Positions 6,087-10,225 of a DNA stretch of 10,225 nt are shown piece after piece; position 1 is the first letter of the stretch; every line of letters begins with the position of its first letter. The notes beneath the pieces were generated by a model. That model was not told where the DNA came from and ran no database searches. It saw only the letters and a list, made by a program, of their open reading frames with translations. The translations under genes were made by a program, and so were the position numbers. Source of the DNA: Nitrospirota bacterium (GTDB lineage: Bacteria; Nitrospirota; Thermodesulfovibrionia; Thermodesulfovibrionales; Magnetobacteriaceae); NCBI GenBank assembly GCA_015233485.1, contig JADFXO010000118.1, positions 1 to 10,225 of the forward strand, written 5' to 3'.

Positions 6087-6132
6087 CCCCCCTTTATGTT
6101 CCTTCTCTGACAACATCAGAACAGAAAGGGGG
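6087..6132 (-). terminator. Long imperfect hairpin after dsrP
   Basis: CCCCCTTT (6088-6095) pairs perfectly with AAAGGGGG (6125-6132). An inner TCTGA/TCAGA stem (6106-6110 and 6116-6120) closes a 5-base loop. It begins 10 bases after the dsrP stop. There is no clear run of T after the stem on either strand, so it may act as an mRNA 3' end or stabiliser, or as a weak terminator, rather than a classic intrinsic terminator. Confidence 0.5.
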
Positions 6133-6141
6133 ATTGTCAAA

Positions 6142-7299
6142 TCAGGCTTCCAGCTCAACCTTTACTGATATAGCAATTTTGTATAAGGCTGTTAAAATCA
6201 GCAGACCTATTGACCAGATACCCGTTGTTACCAATAACTCGTTTAACGTTGGCCAATACTCGGTAACCTTTTCAAGTGGGTTTGGCACAAAACCACCTAT
6301 AACAAAACCAAATCCCTTATCAAACCACAGTGATATATGGACGGAGGCGCAGGCAAATAACAGCGTTATCTGATTTGTCCGCGTAGCCGGCACCAACAGT
6401 AATACAACTGCCGATATGGCTAAAAATGTTGAAAACCACATCAATGGAATTAGTTTTCCATGCCCCCCCAGTCCAAAATAGAGATACTTAAATGTCTGCA
6501 TATGGCCAGGAACCTGACTATACAGGGCTGTAAAAAGCTCTAAACCTACAAAAAATATGTTTACAATCAAGGCGTACGTAACAATCGTTACCAGACCCTT
6601 TACTGCCTTTTCGCCCGGGTCGAATTTCGTTATTCTCTTGATTATAATACACAATATTACCAGAAGGGCAGGACCTCCGGCAAAGGCGGAAGCAAGAAAT
6701 CGCGCCGCCATAATTGCCGACAACCAAAAATGCCTTGCCGGTAATCCAGCATACAGAAAGGCTGTAACGGTATGTATACTAAATGCCCAGGGTATAGATA
6801 AGTATATCAACGGCTTTACCCACTTTGGCGGTGGAACTGACTTCTGCTGAGCGCTTAGCGTTGTCCAGCCAACTAATACATTTATCGTCAGATAGCCGCT
6901 TAGTGCAACCATGTCCCAGAACATTATAGAGTTAGGGGTGTAGTAGAGAATCACGTTTAGAATTCGCGTTGGCTGTCCCATATCGACAAAGATGAAAAGC
7001 ATACACATTACTACCGCGGGGATTGCCAGAAATTCACCTAATATCGTTATTCTGCCAAATCTCTTGAAATTATGCAAATAGTATGGCATCACAACCATAA
7101 CCGCCGAGGCGGCCACACCTACAAAGAAGGTGAACTGGGCTATATAAAAACCCCACGAAACGTCACGGCTCATACCAGTTATGCCTAAACCATAATGAAA
7201 CTGTCTGATGTAGGATGCAACGCCTACCGCGATCACTGCCAGTAAGAAACAAACCCAAGCCCAGTAAAACTTATTTCCTGATAGCGCTTTTTCAATCAT
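6142..7299 (-). CDS. dsrP: DsrP, NrfD/PsrC-type quinone-interacting membrane subunit
   Basis: The product is a 385-residue integral membrane protein with about ten predicted helices (roughly 12-30, 48-71, 86-106, 124-147, 162-184, 195-220, 234-262, 280-304, 308-337 and 355-377). It belongs to the NrfD/PsrC family, whose members exchange electrons between the quinone pool and a periplasmic iron-sulfur partner. Conserved-looking features include SRDVSWGFYIAQFTFFVG, FVDMGQPTRILNVI (typical of the family's quinone-site helices) and SIHTVTAFLYAGLPARHFW. Its partner DsrO is encoded 1 base upstream. GGAGG lies 8 bases before the ATG, inside the end of dsrO. It is the last gene of the dsrMKJOP run, and a large hairpin follows. 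The assignment rests on family features plus gene order; PsrC or NrfD alone would be alternatives without that order. Confidence 0.93.
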   Translation of the reverse strand: MIEKALSGNKFYWAWVCFLLAVIAVGVASYIRQFHYGLGITGMSRDVSWGFYIAQFTFFVGVAASAVMVVMPYYLHNFKRFGRITILGEFLAIPAVVMCMLFIFVDMGQPTRILNVILYYTPNSIMFWDMVALSGYLTINVLVGWTTLSAQQKSVPPPKWVKPLIYLSIPWAFSIHTVTAFLYAGLPARHFWLSAIMAARFLASAFAGGPALLVILCIIIKRITKFDPGEKAVKGLVTIVTYALIVNIFFVGLELFTALYSQVPGHMQTFKYLYFGLGGHGKLIPLMWFSTFLAISAVVLLLVPATRTNQITLLFACASVHISLWFDKGFGFVIGGFVPNPLEKVTEYWPTLNELLVTTGIWSIGLLILTALYKIAISVKVELEA

Positions 7300-7300
7300 T

Positions 7301-8089
7301 CTAGCTGCCTCCGATTATGTAATAGACACGAGGGAGCGTACCTCTGTCAGGTTTGCGTGTGATAGCGAATTTGGTGCGAAGAATATTTCTTACGTTAGAA
7401 TCCTTATCCTTCAGGTCTCCAAATACAAGTGCCCCTTCTGATGCCTCAACGCAGGCGGGGTGCTCACCTCTGGACAATCTCTCCGCACAGAAATTGCACT
7501 TTTCAACCACACCCTTGGTTCTGGTTGGATAAAGGGGGTTGAGGTTTTTTATAAAGGGACGAGGGTCCCTCCAGTTGAAACTCCTCGCGCCGTAAGGACA
7601 CGCAGCCATGCAAAACCTGCATCCTATGCAGCGGTGGTAATCCATAGCAACTATACCATCTTCACGTTTAAAAGTTGCCTTTGTTGGACATACCCTGACA
7701 CACGGCGGGTTATCACAATGGTTACACAGGATCAGAAACGTCATCGACTCTATATTCTCTGACAAATATACGTCGTAATTATCAGGAAAGGCATGTTCAT
7801 ATGTCTCCGGCCATATCCACTTTACCTCATGTTTTTCGTTATCCATATGTGGTATGTTATGTGCGTTGTAACATGCTTCTATACATTTGGTGTAACTTTC
7901 CACAGTTGGAAAGCCTTTCATATCCACAACCAATGACCACCTTCGGGCAGTTAAGGCTGCTCCTTCTCTAAACTCAGATGAGGCTTCAAGTTCACCGGGA
8001 GCGAAAATCTTCAACAGAGGCGAACCCACAAGGCCCAATAGACCTGTTACCCCTGCCGCTTTTAGAAATTGTCTTCTACCTATACTCAT
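7301..8089 (-). CDS. dsrO: DsrO, periplasmic Tat-exported iron-sulfur protein
   Basis: The product is a 262-residue ferredoxin-like protein of the NrfC/PsrB family. The start at 8089 is chosen because it overlaps the dsrJ stop as ATGA, has AAGGAG 8 bases upstream, and puts the twin-arginine signal GRRQFLK (residues 4-10) plus hydrophobic stretch at the N-terminus; a longer frame to 8158 would bury it. Cysteines visible are C69/C73, C122-C125-C130-C134, C154-C157-C160-C164, and C198/C201/C213. They can supply about three [4Fe-4S] clusters, as known for DsrO. The first group keeps only part of the classic CxxCxxAC ligand set. It should pass electrons between DsrJ and the membrane protein DsrP, encoded next. 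Confidence 0.94.
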   Translation of the reverse strand: MSIGRRQFLKAAGVTGLLGLVGSPLLKIFAPGELEASSEFREGAALTARRWSLVVDMKGFPTVESYTKCIEACYNAHNIPHMDNEKHEVKWIWPETYEHAFPDNYDVYLSENIESMTFLILCNHCDNPPCVRVCPTKATFKREDGIVAMDYHRCIGCRFCMAACPYGARSFNWRDPRPFIKNLNPLYPTRTKGVVEKCNFCAERLSRGEHPACVEASEGALVFGDLKDKDSNVRNILRTKFAITRKPDRGTLPRVYYIIGGS

Positions 8090-8484
8090 GGCTTGTTCTC
8101 CTTCGGCGCAAGATGACAATCCCAGCAATATACATCCACAGACGCATAAGCGTGGCATCTGTCACAGAACTCGCTTTTATTTGAGTGACAATGCATGCAT
8201 GTCCTTTGAAGGCTTTTTTCATACATTACACCGTCAATGCTGCCAAACTCTCTATGGCTGTCACGGACCACCTCATCGCGCCATCTGTTTAAAATCTTCA
8301 TGTGATCACGCCTCATTTCCTCTTTTGGAACTATGCACTGCTTAACCGTCATGGCGTCTATAACAGGTGTATTCAGCTGTATCTTTGCATTTACAGGTGT
8401 TGACATACTGTTATACAAAAACGGAAAGGCGGCAATTGCACAAAAGATAACCAACAAATATATTATCTTACTCTTGTCAGGCAT
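8086..8484 (-). CDS. dsrJ: DsrJ, membrane-anchored triheme cytochrome c
   Basis: The product is a 132-residue protein when started at MPDKSKIIYLL. Three haem-binding motifs are present: CMHCH (96-100), CDRCH (107-111) and CWDCH (120-124). Residues 7-24 are a hydrophobic N-terminal helix serving as signal or anchor, placing the haems in the periplasm. Known DsrJ proteins carry one unusual His/Cys-ligated haem; Cys50 in the segment VKQCIVPKEEMRRDHM is the likely distal ligand, and His61 and His77 are candidates for other haems. The start at 8484 overlaps the dsrK end by 8 bases and has GGAGGAGGG 8 bases upstream; the upstream ATG at 8511 would add a charged MATRRREAK extension and is disfavoured. 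It is part of the DsrMKJOP complex and needs a cytochrome c maturation system, which is not in this window. Confidence 0.94.
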   Translation of the reverse strand: MPDKSKIIYLLVIFCAIAAFPFLYNSMSTPVNAKIQLNTPVIDAMTVKQCIVPKEEMRRDHMKILNRWRDEVVRDSHREFGSIDGVMYEKSLQRTCMHCHSNKSEFCDRCHAYASVDVYCWDCHLAPKENKP

Positions 8485-10108
8485 CTTCGCTTCCCTCCTC
8501 CGCGTCGCCACCCTCTGCGCCTAACAGCGGGTCGCCCCTTAGATCTGTTTGTCTATCGTTTTCTCCCTTCATCTTCATGGCATTAGCTAAGAGTTCCGTA
8601 ACTCCAATTACCCTAACCCCCGGCACCCAGTAGTCCATTATGGTGGTCAGAGCCGCCCTGTCAATCGCGCATATACAGGCAAGCATATCGACACCGTATT
8701 TATTTTTCACATACTTGACGGCGTTTGCACGCGGGAAGCCGCCCCTTAGGCGCAGCTCCATGTTCTCAGAGGCGTTGAGGCCTGAGCCGCTTCCGCAGCA
8801 AAAAGTTTTCTCTCTGATTGTGTGTTCTGGCATCTCAAAGAAGTTTTTACATACCTTATTTATAACGTAGCGGGGTTCTTCTAAAAGTCCCATACCTCTT
8901 GATGGGTTGCAGGAGTCGTGATAGGTTACTTTGTAATGGTCGTTTCGCGAAGGATCAATTTCAAGTTTGTCATGTTTTAAGAGATCCGCTTCAAACTCTG
9001 AAATATGCACCATTTTTGTGGAGCTTGCATTTTCAAAGACAGTCCCGGTTATAGGAGAGACTGGAACCTCAAGAAAATCTGCCGGCCCGTTCCATGTGTC
9101 CATATACTGGTTTAACACCCTCCACATGTGGCCACACTCGCCGCCAAGTATCCATTTTACGCCCAACCTCTTTGCCTCGGCATATATCTTGGAATTGAGC
9201 CTCTTGCCCATTTCGTTTGATGTAAATGAACCAAAGTTACCGCCCTCAGAGGCGTACGTGCTCCATGTGTAATCGAGGCCTAATTCGTGAAACAGCATCA
9301 AATATCCCATACACGTATAGGTTCCAGGGTCAGCAAAGAGGTCTCCCGATGGGGTCACAAATAGTATCTCAGCACCTTTTCTGTTAAAGGTCGGCTCTAT
9401 TTTGATGCCCGTCAGCTCCTCTATCTCATCTGTCAGAAACTCTACACTGCTTGTGATGGTGTGCGGTTCAAGGCCAAGATGGTTGCCCTTCATGTAGCAA
9501 TTGGCTACCGGCCCTGCTATCCACTCAATGTTCAGCCCCAGGAGGTTAAGCAGCTCACGGGCTATCATTGTAATCTCGGCGGTATCTATGCCGTAAGGAC
9601 AAAACACCGAACACCTCCGGCATTCCGTGCACTGAAAGAAATAATACCACCATTCCCTTAGCACCTCTTCGTTGAGTTCTCTGGCTCCGGCAAACCTGCC
9701 GAGCAGCTTACCTGCCGTTGTGAATTCCCTGCGATAGATTGACCTCAGCAACTCGGCCCTCAGGACGGGCATGTTTTTGGGGTCTCCCGTGCCCAGAAAG
9801 AAATGGCATTTGTCAGCACACGCGCCGCACCTTACGCATATATCCATAAATATGTGAAATGACCGGTATTTTTCAAGCCTTTCAGCCATTCCCTTTATTA
9901 CAATATCCTGCCAGTTTTCAGGCAGCTTCCAATTTGTGTCCGACGATGACCACTGCCTCGGGTTTGGAAATCCAACGGTTTTAAGACTGTTTTCGTTGGC
10001 GCCATGGCAATACATACCCTTTTTCATCTGCACCGGAACATCCATCCAGTCTTCCTCTGGAAGTGTATACTTTATATCGGACAACTCGTCTGACTTTGAA
10101 TTTGACAT
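8477..10108 (-). CDS. dsrK: DsrK, HdrD-like catalytic iron-sulfur subunit
   Basis: The product is a 543-residue cytoplasmic protein of the heterodisulfide reductase HdrD/HdrBC type. Two ferredoxin-like [4Fe-4S] motifs, C91-C94-C97-C101 and C160-C163-C166-C170 (with CPYG), are followed by a CCG domain: C325 in GGECGHMW, C400 in HDSCNPSRG, C437-C438 in FCCGSGSG and C478/C480 in ACICAID. This domain should hold the special catalytic cluster thought to act on the DsrC trisulfide. The C-terminal 20 residues are acidic and Gly-rich, and their codons carry the ribosome site for dsrJ. The ATG at 10108 has AAGGAG 5 bases upstream, inside the end of dsrM, and lies 2 bases after its stop. Partner DsrM links it to menaquinone. 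A related HmeD or TmcB is excluded by the dsrJOP neighbours. Confidence 0.94.
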   Translation of the reverse strand: MSNSKSDELSDIKYTLPEEDWMDVPVQMKKGMYCHGANENSLKTVGFPNPRQWSSSDTNWKLPENWQDIVIKGMAERLEKYRSFHIFMDICVRCGACADKCHFFLGTGDPKNMPVLRAELLRSIYRREFTTAGKLLGRFAGARELNEEVLREWWYYFFQCTECRRCSVFCPYGIDTAEITMIARELLNLLGLNIEWIAGPVANCYMKGNHLGLEPHTITSSVEFLTDEIEELTGIKIEPTFNRKGAEILFVTPSGDLFADPGTYTCMGYLMLFHELGLDYTWSTYASEGGNFGSFTSNEMGKRLNSKIYAEAKRLGVKWILGGECGHMWRVLNQYMDTWNGPADFLEVPVSPITGTVFENASSTKMVHISEFEADLLKHDKLEIDPSRNDHYKVTYHDSCNPSRGMGLLEEPRYVINKVCKNFFEMPEHTIREKTFCCGSGSGLNASENMELRLRGGFPRANAVKYVKNKYGVDMLACICAIDRAALTTIMDYWVPGVRVIGVTELLANAMKMKGENDRQTDLRGDPLLGAEGGDAEEGSEDA

Positions 10109-10110
10109 AT

Positions 10111-10225
10111 CTACTCCTTATCCACAGGTATACCGGCCTTCTTCATTTTATCCCTGAAATCTTCCTCATACTCTTCATAAGTATGAACTTTAACAGGATA
10201 GTTCCACGGGTTTATGTGCCTTATC
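10111..10225 (-). CDS. dsrM: DsrM, C-terminal 37 residues (runs off the window edge)
   Basis: The last 37 codons of a minus-strand gene run to TAG at 10111-10113, reading RHINPWNYPVKVHTYEEY, then EDFRDKMKKAGIPVDKE. I recognise this as the cytoplasmic tail of DsrM, the NarI-like dihaem cytochrome b that oxidises or reduces menaquinone and connects to DsrK. The haem-bearing membrane part lies beyond the right edge. It ends 2 bases before dsrK, and its last codons contain the dsrK ribosome site, which confirms an operon. Confidence 0.88.
   Translation of the reverse strand, partial: IRHINPWNYPVKVHTYEEYEEDFRDKMKKAGIPVDKE

Noticed and set aside
8090..8158. Longer start for DsrO, adding 23 residues with a Cys-rich, lipoprotein-like beginning.
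   Set aside because: The extension overlaps dsrJ haem codons, buries the twin-arginine signal, and lacks the AAGGAG that serves the ATG at 8089.
8485..8511. Longer DsrJ start at 8511.
   Set aside because: It would add a charged MATRRREAK stretch before the membrane helix and deepen the overlap with dsrK, while the ATG at 8484 has a strong ribosome site at good spacing.

Overview
This window most likely comes from an anaerobic, sulfur-metabolising bacterium. Its right 40% is the minus-strand run dsrM(partial)-dsrK-dsrJ-dsrO-dsrP, the membrane complex that dissimilatory sulfate reducers and some sulfur oxidisers use with DsrC and DsrAB. The moderate GC, the small DUF1640-like membrane protein, the hairpin interspersed repeats and the Gram-negative-type sugar genes would fit Nitrospirota (Thermodesulfovibrio/Magnetobacterium relatives) or a deltaproteobacterial-type lineage. 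That placement is inference and has not been tested.

Left third (1-2091): accessory DNA. The window opens inside the N-terminal part of a DDE transposase on the minus strand. Next comes a gene-poor 0.5 kb stretch holding two 18-bp palindromes and a 106-bp inverted-repeat element. A DinJ/YafQ-type toxin-antitoxin pair follows on the minus strand. The toxin frame is intact but opens with CTG, one base away from ATG, immediately after the antitoxin stop. Diverging from it is a 67-residue tail-anchored protein resembling a shortened DUF1640 protein. Both divergent genes have good sigma70-type promoters overlapped by an inverted repeat, and both start codons sit about where transcription should start, which predicts leaderless mRNAs. 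A nested, MITE-like inverted-repeat element (1916-2091) ends one base before the start codon of the next gene.

Middle (2092-5080, plus strand): a polytopic ArnT/PMT-type glycosyltransferase is followed after 15 bases by a UDP-glucose 6-dehydrogenase-family enzyme, which suggests surface polysaccharide or lipid sugar modification. A possible 17-residue, very basic peptide frame lies just after the dehydrogenase. A minus-strand double-domain GNAT acetyltransferase converges on this pair.

Right (6087-10225, minus strand): a long hairpin separates the acetyltransferase from the tightly packed dsr genes, which overlap by 4 and 8 bases or are spaced by 1 and 2 bases. DsrM and DsrP are the two quinone-interacting membrane proteins, DsrO and DsrJ the periplasmic iron-sulfur and haem subunits, and DsrK the cytoplasmic catalytic iron-sulfur protein. 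Together they exchange electrons between the quinone pool, the periplasm and the DsrC trisulfide. Whether the pathway runs in the reducing or oxidising direction cannot be told from this window.
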